Positions 1 to 5,009 of a stretch of 6,319 nucleotides of DNA are shown in pieces. Positions within the stretch are counted from its first letter, which is position 1. Each line of letters begins with the position of its first letter. This DNA comes from an uncultured Sphingomonadaceae bacterium (GTDB lineage: Bacteria; Pseudomonadota; Alphaproteobacteria; Sphingomonadales; Sphingomonadaceae): assembly GCA_938016505.1 (NCBI GenBank), contig CALLWN010000241.1:1-6319 (forward strand), given 5' to 3'. Below the pieces are notes generated by a model that ran no database searches, was not told the origin of the DNA, and saw nothing but the letters and a program-made list of their open reading frames with translations. Position numbers and translations under genes: made by a program.

Positions 1-369
1 AAGGCGTTCTCGGCGGCGAGCTTTGTCGACCGGAAGCAGGCGGTGTGCGTGGTGCCGCCCAATTCGTTCGTGCTGGCGCGGACGGTCGAATATTTCCGGA
101 TTCCGCGCGACGTGCTGGTGATCTGCCTTGGCAAGAGCACCTATGCCCGGTGCGGGATCATCGTGAATGTGACTCCGCTCGAGCCGGAATGGGAGGGGCA
201 TGTGACGCTCGAATTCTCGAACACGACCCCGCTGCCGGCCAAGATCTATGCGAATGAAGGGGCATGCCAGTTCCTGTTCCTGAAGGGGGAGGGCATGTGC
301 GAGACGAGCTATTCCGACCGGGCGGGCAAGTATCAGGGCCAGCGCGGGGTGACGCTGCCGCGGCTCTAG
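1..369 (+). CDS. dcd: dCTP deaminase, C-terminal part (5' end outside window)
   Basis: This is the last 122 residues of dCTP deaminase, which converts dCTP to dUTP in the cytoplasm and feeds dTMP synthesis. The reading frame is open from base 1 to the TAG at 367-369. Visible family signatures are GKSTYAR (the Ser/Arg substrate-binding stretch), then NVTPLEPEW, and LEFSN, whose Glu (codon 211-213) corresponds to the catalytic Glu of the E. coli enzyme. The tail GKYQGQRGV is the part that closes over the nucleotide. The family is usually about 184-193 residues, so roughly the first third lies upstream of the window. The form of these motifs is the one common in Alphaproteobacteria. It is a host housekeeping gene and marks the chromosomal edge of the phage-like region. 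The downstream XRE gene converges on it with a 15-base gap. The sequence looks intact. Confidence 0.96.
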   Translation, partial: KAFSAASFVDRKQAVCVVPPNSFVLARTVEYFRIPRDVLVICLGKSTYARCGIIVNVTPLEPEWEGHVTLEFSNTTPLPAKIYANEGACQFLFLKGEGMCETSYSDRAGKYQGQRGVTLPRL

Positions 370-395
370 CGGGCGTGGGGCGGCCTAGAGGCGGC
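357..395. repeat. Inverted repeat across convergent stop codons
   Basis: CTCTAG (364-369) pairs with CTAGAG (385-390). Outside them GCCGC (357-361) pairs with GCGGC (391-395), leaving two unpaired bases on the left arm. The loop is 15 bases. Each arm holds the TAG stop of one gene, dcd on plus and the XRE gene on minus, and both proteins end in Arg-Leu. No T-run follows on either side, so a classical intrinsic terminator is not shown. A factor-assisted bidirectional 3' end is possible. The symmetry may simply reflect two genes ending in similar codons. Confidence 0.4.
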
Positions 396-948
396 GGATG
401 AGGGTGATGGCGCGGCCGACCCAGGGCGCATCGGCGATGATGACCTGGCGGCTGCCCGGGGCTGGAGGGAGGATCTGGAGCCGGGCGCCCTCGACCGCGG
501 CGAGGCGACCGAAGGCGAAGCGGCCGACCGGGCGGGGCGCGAGCACGTCGGTGTTGACGGCCTCGGCGAAGCGGTCGGGCGGGAGCTGCTCGAGCCAGAG
601 CGTGTCACCGGCGCGGTAGTCGCCGGCGGAGGCCTGGACGAGGAGCGCGATCGCGCCCGGGACCGGGACCGGGAGCGGCGCAGTGAGCGGGGCGGCGGGG
701 GCTGCCGGCCCGTCGCGTCCGAGGATGGCTGCGACCGGCAGGCTGGAGGCGGACTGGGCCGGGAGCAGATCGGCCGGCTCGACGTCGAGTGCGGCTGCGA
801 TCCGCTCCATCCAGGGGAGCGAGAGCTGGCGCATGCCGGTTTCGAGGCGGCCGATGGTGACGGCGGTGGTGGGGGGCGAGCAGCGGGCGGCGACTTCGGC
901 GAGGGTGAGGCCGCGGGCCTTGCGGAGCTCGCGCAGGCGTGAGGTCAT
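385..948 (-). CDS. XRE-family helix-turn-helix regulator with S24-like C-terminal domain
   Basis: The 187-residue protein has an XRE/Cro-cI type helix-turn-helix at about residues 3-62: LRELRKARGLTLAEVA, then a recognition-helix region ending in RLETG and an AALDVEPADLL closing helix. An Ala/Pro-rich linker follows at about 79-98. The C-terminal half (about 99-187) has AGDTLWLEQLPP, GRFAFGRL and a closing WVGRAITLIRR, which recall the beta-rich LexA/cI S24 fold. The Ser-Lys cleavage dyad is not there: the only lysine in the protein is K10, in the DNA-binding domain. It is therefore unlikely to self-cleave. The ATG at 946-948 is preceded by GAGGAG (bases 957-962 read on minus) with 8-base spacing. 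It is divergent from the DUF6456 gene with inverted repeats between them, which suggests autoregulation and repression of the neighbour. The fold is clear, while its role as repressor of this cluster is inferred. Confidence 0.85.
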   Translation of the reverse strand: MTSRLRELRKARGLTLAEVAARCSPPTTAVTIGRLETGMRQLSLPWMERIAAALDVEPADLLPAQSASSLPVAAILGRDGPAAPAAPLTAPLPVPVPGAIALLVQASAGDYRAGDTLWLEQLPPDRFAEAVNTDVLAPRPVGRFAFGRLAAVEGARLQILPPAPGSRQVIIADAPWVGRAITLIRRL

Positions 949-999
949 GGGATGGTCTCCTCGGTGCCGTTGGTGGCGTCTTGAAAGGGCCTGCAGTGG

Positions 1000-1039
1000 A
1001 AATCCTGTTTCCTACAGATGTGCCAATGTGGCAGGATTT
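1000..1039. promoter_or_regulatory. Divergent control region with nested inverted repeats (putative XRE operators)
   Basis: Three symmetric elements lie in the 117-base gap between the divergent regulator genes. The outer pair is AAATCCTG (1000-1007) with CAGGATTT (1032-1039). Inside it are CTGTTTCCTACAG (1005-1017, 4-base arms) and TGCCAATGTGGCA (1021-1033, 5-base arms). The two inner elements have equal length and their centres are 16 bases apart. This stretch is more AT-rich than its surroundings. Such spaced dyads are typical of cI/Cro-like operators. No convincing -35/-10 pair could be assigned to either strand. Assignment to the neighbouring XRE protein is inference from position. Confidence 0.55.
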
Positions 1040-1065
1040 ATGGGGATTGTCGAGAGGAGGCGCCT

Positions 1066-1563
1066 GTGATCGACCCGAAGGATTATCCGAATCGGACCAT
1101 TGGCCGGAAACTTCTGGCGCCTGCGGACGCGGTGGACCGGCAGATGGTTCTGGTGAACCTGGATGAATCGCCGCTGGGCTGGCTGCACCGGCGCCGGATG
1201 CTCGACGGCCGGCAGGTGGCGGCTGGGGAGCGGTTGCGGCGTGACCATCACGCCGCCCAGCTCGGTGCACGGGTGACGATGCGCTGGGACATGGCGGTCA
1301 CGGCCGATCGCAGCCGAAGTGGCGGCGCGGATGCGCAGGCGCTGGGGAGCGTGGCGGCGCGGCGGCGGTTTCATGCCGCGATGGATGCCGTGGGGCCGGG
1401 GCTTGCCGATATCCTGTGGCGGGTGGTGTGCGCGGGCGAGGGGCTTGAGGCGGCCGAGAAGGGGCTGGGCTGGCCGGTGCGGTCGGGGAAGCTGGTGCTC
1501 GGGCTGGCGCTGGACCGGCTGGCGCTTCACTATGAAAACCATATTGGACAAATTAATGCTTGA
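1066..1563 (+). CDS. DUF6456 domain-containing protein (probable regulator)
   Basis: The 165-residue basic protein starts at GTG 1066, chosen because GAGAGGAGG (1052-1060) lies 5 bases upstream. An in-frame ATG at 1018 has no ribosome site and falls inside the operator-like repeats. Residues about 34-155 match the DUF6456 pattern as I know it: ESPLGWLHRRR, AAGERLRRDH..AQLGARVTMRWD, DRSRSGG, ARRRFHAAMDAVGPGLADIL, GWPVRSGKLVLGLALDRLALHY. In other Alphaproteobacteria this domain often follows a helix-turn-helix in a longer protein; here it stands almost alone. The biochemical function is not established. Its position suggests a regulator of the structural genes, possibly like the GTA activators of Caulobacter and Rhodobacter, though I cannot confirm homology from sequence alone. 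It also occupies the place where a small terminase gene is often found, which is the main alternative. Its last 30 bases are unusually AT-rich. Confidence 0.8.
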   Translation: MIDPKDYPNRTIGRKLLAPADAVDRQMVLVNLDESPLGWLHRRRMLDGRQVAAGERLRRDHHAAQLGARVTMRWDMAVTADRSRSGGADAQALGSVAARRRFHAAMDAVGPGLADILWRVVCAGEGLEAAEKGLGWPVRSGKLVLGLALDRLALHYENHIGQINA

Positions 1564-1586
1564 CAAGCGTGACGCTATGGTATACC
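1560..1586 (+). promoter_or_regulatory. Candidate promoter for the packaging/head operon
   Basis: A perfect -35 box TTGACA (1560-1565) overlaps the stop codon of the DUF6456 gene. TATACC (1581-1586) could serve as -10 with a short 15-base spacer; TACCAA (1583-1588) gives a 17-base spacer but a poorer match. The spacer holds a dyad AGCGT-G-ACGCT (1566-1576). The 30 bases upstream (1531-1560) are 22/30 A or T, in contrast to the GC-rich surroundings. No other convincing promoter lies between the DUF6456 gene and the terminase gene. The short spacer suggests it may need an activator. Confidence 0.5.
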
Positions 1587-1587
1587 A
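1578..1587. promoter_or_regulatory. Perfect palindrome TGGTATACCA, operator-like
   Basis: The 10-base sequence TGGTATACCA is its own reverse complement and overlaps the proposed -10 region. Its shape (GT and AC half-sites around an AT centre) is that of operators bound by GntR-family regulators. A repressor bound here would block the promoter directly. No GntR gene is present in the window, so the binding protein is unknown and the assignment rests on motif shape only. Confidence 0.45.
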
Positions 1588-1635
1588 ACCTGGTCATGCT
1601 CCGGAATTGGGTCTGGAGCTTCTCCCCTCCCGAGC

Positions 1636-1652
1636 GCCCCGCTGACCGGGGC
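1636..1652 (+). repeat. Leader hairpin 1
   Basis: GCCCCG (1636-1641) and CGGGGC (1647-1652) form a 6-bp stem with loop CTGAC. It lies 8 bases upstream of a larger hairpin, so the untranslated leader before the terminase gene holds two tandem stem-loops. No T-run follows this first one. Confidence 0.45.
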
Positions 1653-1659
1653 TCCTGCT

Positions 1660-1710
1660 GCCGCTGCAGATGCGGGCCGTTGCCGGCCGGTGTCTGCAGC
1701 GGCGCCTTTT
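1660..1710 (+). terminator. Terminator-like hairpin in the leader upstream of the large terminase gene
   Basis: GCCGCTGCAGA (1660-1670) and TCTGCAGCGGC (1693-1703) form a perfect 11-bp stem. The 22-base loop can fold further through GGC/GCC pairs. TTTT (1707-1710) follows 3 bases after the stem. This is close to an intrinsic terminator but has a short T-run. It could end the transcript of the DUF6456 gene, or attenuate transcription from the promoter at about 1560 before it reaches the terminase gene. Confidence 0.5.
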
Positions 1711-1752
1711 CGGGCCTGGGGGATGTGATGCGACGGTGGCGGAGACCGGTTG

Positions 1753-3126
1753 GTGGGTGAGCGGGATGTGGCGGAGGCGGGGAAACCGGCGCCGGCGGCA
1801 TTGGCGGGCGGCGGACGCTCCCGGTCTGGCCTGTCGCTGATCGAGCGGCTGGCGCTTCTGCCCCCCGACGAGCGGGCGGCCTGCCTTGCCGCCGTGCCCG
1901 TCGCCGACCAGTGGCGGCTCCTGAACGACTGGCGGTTCCGGGCGCGGCCGGCGCAGCTTGCCCCCGAGGGGGACTGGGCGGTGTGGCTGATTCTTGCCGG
2001 CCGCGGCTTCGGCAAGACGAGGGCGGGCGCCGAGTGGGTGAACCGGCAGGCGCTGATGACGCCGGGCTGCCGGATCGCGCTGGTCGGGACGACGCTTCAT
2101 GACGCCGAGGCGGTGATGGTGCGCGGCGAATCCGGGATCCTCGGGACCGCGGCTGAGTGCAACCGGCCGCTGTTCCTGCGCTCCAAGCGGGAGCTCCATT
2201 GGCCAAATGGTTCGATGGCGACCCTGTTCTCGGCTGGCGAGGCGGATGCGCTGCGGGGCCCGCAGTTCCATGCGGCCTGGTGCGACGAGATCGCAGCGTG
2301 GAGCCGCCCGCGCGAGGCCTGGGACAATCTGCGGATGTGCCTGCGGCTTGGCCGCCGGCCGCAGGCGGTGGTGACGACGACGCCGCGGCCGACGGCGTTC
2401 CTGCGCAATCTGACGAAGCTCGAGGGCGTGGTGCTGACCCGTGGGTCGACCTTCGACAACCGAGTCAACCTGCCGGCGAGCTATCTTGCGGACATGGAGG
2501 CAGGCTATGGCGGCACGGCGCTGGGGCGGCAGGAGCTTGCTGGCGAGCTTCTCGAGCGGATCGAGGGGGCGCTGTGGAGCCGGGATGGGCTCGAGCGCTG
2601 CCGGATGGCGCCCGAAGGTCCGCTCACGCGGGTGGTGGTGGGGGTGGACCCGCCGGCCGGGCCTGGCACCTGCGGGATCGTCGTGGCCGGCGTGGACAAG
2701 GCCGGGAAGGCCTATGTACTTTCGGACGCGAGCCTGCCCGATGCGATGCCGGACAGCTGGGCGAACGCGGTGGCGCGGGTGCATGCCGAGCATCAGGCCG
2801 ACTGCATCGTGGTCGAGATCAACCAGGGCGGGCGGATGGTCGAGGGGGTGCTCGAGGCCGGGGGCAAGCGGCTTCCGGTGAAGCCGGTCAGGGCGCGGCT
2901 CGGCAAGGTGGCGCGGGCAGAGCCGGTGGCGACGCTCTATGCGCGCGGGCTGGTGGCCCATGCCCGGCCCTTCCCCGAGCTCGAGGACCAGATGTGCGGG
3001 CTTATCACCGGCGGCGGCTACCGCGGCCCCGGCACGTCGCCCGACCGGGCCGATGCGCTGGTGTGGGCGCTGACCGAGCTCATGCTGGCGCCGGGCGCAG
3101 CGACGCCGTCGCTCAGGGCGATCTGA
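1753..3126 (+). CDS. Phage/GTA large terminase subunit (DNA-packaging ATPase-nuclease)
   Basis: The 457-residue motor cuts concatemeric or chromosomal DNA and drives it into the prohead through the portal. The N-terminal ATPase has LLNDWRFRARPAQL, a Walker A GRGFGKT (about residues 83-89), and a Walker B ending in CDE (about 178-179) within LRGPQFHAAWCDE. TTTPRPT (about 208-214) follows as a coupling motif. The C-terminal RNase H-like nuclease shows acidic residues in VVVGVD (D about 299), DCIVVE (E about 355) and SPDRADALVW (D about 434). The motif wording resembles the Rhodobacter GTA gp2 group, whose relatives are headful packagers. The start is uncertain: GTG 1753 has GGAGA (1741-1745) 7 bases upstream, while TTG 1750 would give one more residue. 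A stop at 1726-1728 limits any further extension. No small terminase gene was recognised next to it. Confidence 0.94.
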   Translation: MGERDVAEAGKPAPAALAGGGRSRSGLSLIERLALLPPDERAACLAAVPVADQWRLLNDWRFRARPAQLAPEGDWAVWLILAGRGFGKTRAGAEWVNRQALMTPGCRIALVGTTLHDAEAVMVRGESGILGTAAECNRPLFLRSKRELHWPNGSMATLFSAGEADALRGPQFHAAWCDEIAAWSRPREAWDNLRMCLRLGRRPQAVVTTTPRPTAFLRNLTKLEGVVLTRGSTFDNRVNLPASYLADMEAGYGGTALGRQELAGELLERIEGALWSRDGLERCRMAPEGPLTRVVVGVDPPAGPGTCGIVVAGVDKAGKAYVLSDASLPDAMPDSWANAVARVHAEHQADCIVVEINQGGRMVEGVLEAGGKRLPVKPVRARLGKVARAEPVATLYARGLVAHARPFPELEDQMCGLITGGGYRGPGTSPDRADALVWALTELMLAPGAATPSLRAI

Positions 3127-3130
3127 CGGA

Positions 3131-3153
3131 CACGGCCGGCCCGATCGGCCGTG
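3131..3153 (+). repeat. Hairpin between terminase and small membrane-protein genes
   Basis: CACGGCC (3131-3137) and GGCCGTG (3147-3153) form a 7-bp stem with a 9-base loop, 5 bases after the terminase stop codon. There is no T-run, so it is more likely an mRNA processing or stability element, or chance in GC-rich DNA, than a terminator. The whole 85-base gap (3127-3211) otherwise holds only the ribosome site of the next gene. Confidence 0.35.
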
Positions 3154-3211
3154 CCGGAGGCGTGATGGCAACGGGCGCGGGTGCCGCGCCACGGACGCGA
3201 AGGACAGTTGG

Positions 3212-3412
3212 ATGCAGCAATTTCTCTGCTGGCTGCGCCAGCGGGCGGGCGAGGGCTCGACCTGGATGGGGCTAGCCATGATTGCGGTCACGGTGGGCAG
3301 CGACCCGCTGCAGGCGATGCACCTTGCCCAGGCCATCTCGTTCATCGTGGGGGGCGGGCTGATCGCCTCCGGGCCGCTGCCGGCGCCGCCCGAGCCGGCG
3401 GAGAAGAAGTGA
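3212..3412 (+). CDS. Small holin-like membrane protein
   Basis: The 66-residue protein has a short polar N-terminus and two hydrophobic stretches: about residues 17-30 (STWMGLAMIAVTVG) and about 39-53 (AQAISFIVGGGLIAS). A Pro/Glu tail ending in Lys-Lys follows. The pattern of a Trp-Gly-Leu entry into the first segment and a Gly-rich second segment recalls small phage holin-like proteins, but I do not recognise a named family. The start at ATG 3212 has AGGA (3201-3204) 7 bases upstream. The stop TGA (3410-3412) overlaps the ATG of the portal gene by one base, so the two are probably translationally coupled. A lysis role is inferred from size and topology only. A structural or assembly role at the membrane is the alternative. 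Its codon bias matches that of the neighbours. Confidence 0.72.
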   Translation: MQQFLCWLRQRAGEGSTWMGLAMIAVTVGSDPLQAMHLAQAISFIVGGGLIASGPLPAPPEPAEKK

Positions 3413-4542
3413 TGCGCTGGCCGTTCATGGCGAAGAAGGCGATGGGGCTGCCGCGGCCGGCAGCTGCCGGGCTGCGCAGCGGCGCGACCGAGCTGCCGGC
3501 CTCGTACGAGGCGCGGGTGGACGAGGCCTATGGGCGCAACGCCATTGCCCAGCGCGCGGTGCGGCTTGTGGCGGAGAGCCTGGGCCACGCCCCGCTGCTG
3601 GTGGCGGGCGGCGAGCACCCGGCGGCGGCACTGCTTTCGCCGGGCCTGCGCGAGACGGTGGCGACCCACCTGCTGCTGCACGGCAATGCCTATGTTGGGC
3701 TTGGTCTTGACCATCTGGGTCAGCCGGCGGAGGCCTGGGCGCTGAGGCCCGAGCGGGTGCAGATCGAGCTCGACGCCGATGGCTGGCCGCGGGCCTATCT
3801 GCACCGGGCCGGAAGCCGGACCCAGCGCTTTCCCGCCGACTGGGATGGCGAGCGGCCGCCGCTGCTGCATCTGAAGCTCGTGAACCCGCTCGACGACCAT
3901 CTCGGGCAGGGCTGTCTTGGCGCTGCGGCGGATGCCGTAGCACTCCTGAATGCTGCGGCGCGGTGGAACCGGTCGCTGATTGCCAATGCGGCGCGCCCCT
4001 CGGGTGCGCTGGTGCATGAGACCCGCGACGGCGCGCCGCTGTCACCCGAACAGTTCGAGCGGCTGCGCGAGGAGGTGGAAGGCGCCTTCCAGGGGGCCGT
4101 CAACGCCGGACGGCCGATGCTGCTGGAGGGTGGCCTCAGGTGGCAGCCGATCGCGCTGACGCCGGCCGAGCTCGACTTCGGGCGGGCCCGCGAGGCGGCG
4201 GCGCGCGAGGTGGCGCTGGCCTTCGGCGTGCCGCCGATGCTGCTGGGGCTTCCGGGCGACGCGACCTATGCCAACTATGCCCAGGCCAACATCGCGCTGT
4301 GGCGGCTGACCGTGCTGCCGCTGCTGGGGCGGGTGACCGAGGGGTTCTCGCGCCACGTTGCGCGGTGGTGGCCGGGGATCCGGATCGAGCCGGACCTCGA
4401 CGCGATCCCGGCGCTGTGGTCGGACCGGGAGGCGCTGTGGCGCCATGTGGCGGCGGCCGACTTCCTTTCGGTCGACGAGAAGCGCGAGCTTCTCGGCTGG
4501 GGCCCCCGGGCCGGTGCGGCCGGTGCGGGAGGATTGGCATGA
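3412..4542 (+). CDS. Phage portal protein, HK97 family
   Basis: The 376-residue protein forms the dodecameric ring at one capsid vertex through which DNA passes and on which terminase docks. Family features in order are an N-terminal helix-rich part with AYGRNAIAQRAVRLVAESL (about 39-57), HGNAYVGL (about 90-97), the crown/stem region with PERVQIELD and HLKLVNPLDDHLGQG (about 153-167), and a C-terminal block FGVPPMLLGL (about 271-280). NYAQANIALWRLTVLPLL follows (about 288-305). The length is normal for HK97-type portals. ATG 3412 is chosen because GGAG (3400-3403) lies 8 bases upstream and the upstream gene ends there. The same frame stays open back to 3181, but that stretch lies under the small membrane gene and is not portal-like. 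The stop overlaps the protease start by four bases (ATGA at 4539-4542), indicating coupled translation. Confidence 0.95.
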   Translation: MRWPFMAKKAMGLPRPAAAGLRSGATELPASYEARVDEAYGRNAIAQRAVRLVAESLGHAPLLVAGGEHPAAALLSPGLRETVATHLLLHGNAYVGLGLDHLGQPAEAWALRPERVQIELDADGWPRAYLHRAGSRTQRFPADWDGERPPLLHLKLVNPLDDHLGQGCLGAAADAVALLNAAARWNRSLIANAARPSGALVHETRDGAPLSPEQFERLREEVEGAFQGAVNAGRPMLLEGGLRWQPIALTPAELDFGRAREAAAREVALAFGVPPMLLGLPGDATYANYAQANIALWRLTVLPLLGRVTEGFSRHVARWWPGIRIEPDLDAIPALWSDREALWRHVAAADFLSVDEKRELLGWGPRAGAAGAGGLA

Positions 4543-4943
4543 GTGAGGCAGTGCGGGTGCGCGGCTATGTGAGCCGCTTCGACACCCCGGACCGGTCGGG
4601 CGACGTGGTGCGGCGTGGCGCCTTTGCCGGACAGCGCGCCGATGTGCCGCTGCTCTGGCAGCATGATGTGGAGCGGCCGATCGGCCGCGTTGTCGCATTG
4701 GTGGAGGATGCGGCGGGCCTTCGGATGGAGGCGCTGATCAGCGCCGACTGCAGCGATGGGCGCGATGCGCTTGCCCTGCTGCGGGCCCGGGCAGTCGATG
4801 GACTGTCGTTTGGATACCGGGTGAAACAGGCGCGGCCGGTCCCGGGAGGCGGGCGCGAGCTTCTTAAGCTCGAGCTCCTCGAATGTTCGGTGGTGACCCT
4901 GCCGATGCACGAGCGCGCACGCGTGACGGCCATTGCGCCCTGA
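4539..4943 (+). CDS. HK97-family prohead protease (peptidase U35/S78)
   Basis: The 134-residue serine protease cleaves the scaffolding part of the capsid protein inside the immature prohead and then degrades itself. The N-terminus VRGYVSRFDTPDRSGDVVRRGAF is typical. The catalytic His is probably H42 in LLWQHD, and the catalytic Ser S90 in DGLSFGY. ELLECSVVTLPM (about 112-123) is the conserved C-terminal strand. It is at the short end for the family, with little beyond the catalytic core, as in GTA-type clusters. ATG 4539 has GGGAGGA (4527-4533) 5 bases upstream and overlaps the portal stop. Its expected substrate, the major capsid protein with an N-terminal delta-type region, is encoded 66 bases further on, which fits the assignment. 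Confidence 0.94.
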   Translation: MSEAVRVRGYVSRFDTPDRSGDVVRRGAFAGQRADVPLLWQHDVERPIGRVVALVEDAAGLRMEALISADCSDGRDALALLRARAVDGLSFGYRVKQARPVPGGGRELLKLELLECSVVTLPMHERARVTAIAP

Positions 4944-4961
4944 GGGCGGTGGCGACCCCCC

Positions 4962-4982
4962 GAGGGACGGCCGGTGGCCCTC
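4962..4982 (+). repeat. Small hairpin upstream of capsid gene
   Basis: GAGGG (4962-4966) and CCCTC (4978-4982) form a 5-bp stem around an 11-base GC-rich loop, in the 66-base gap between protease and capsid genes. A CCCC-TTT stretch follows but is too weak to call a terminator. It could mark an mRNA processing point that lets capsid message accumulate separately, or be chance. Confidence 0.25.
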
Positions 4983-5009
4983 CCCCTTTCCTGCAGCATG
5001 GAGACGATG

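Noticed and set aside
981..1009. TTGAAA at 981-986 as a -35 box for the DUF6456 gene
   Set aside because: At 17-base spacing the -10 position reads CCTGTT, only 2 of 6 matches, and nearby spacings are no better.
605..1270. A 221-codon minus-strand frame over the regulator gap
   Set aside because: It overlaps the XRE gene in another frame, crosses the operator region and is composed mainly of Arg, Pro and Ala.
1560..1760. A 66-codon plus-strand ORF in the leader that might fill the small-terminase slot
   Set aside because: It starts with a TTG inside the -35 box, has no ribosome site, and its Cys/Arg/Pro-rich product with no helical pattern reflects translation through the hairpins.
3165..3275. 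A 36-codon ORF with a perfect GGAGG (3156-3160) four bases upstream of its ATG
   Set aside because: It overlaps the start of the better-supported membrane-protein gene in another frame, and its product is Arg/Gly/Ala-rich without features. The GGAGG is notable, but a leader peptide cannot be supported from sequence alone.
3181..3411. N-terminal extension of the portal gene in the same frame
   Set aside because: The translated extension is not portal-like, lies under the small membrane-protein gene, and a good ribosome site precedes ATG 3412.
1594..4017. An 807-codon open frame on the minus strand across the terminase, small membrane and portal genes
   Set aside because: It is rich in Arg, Pro, His and Ala with no domain pattern and lies opposite three clear genes. 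Long antisense frames are common in GC-rich DNA because stop codons are rare.
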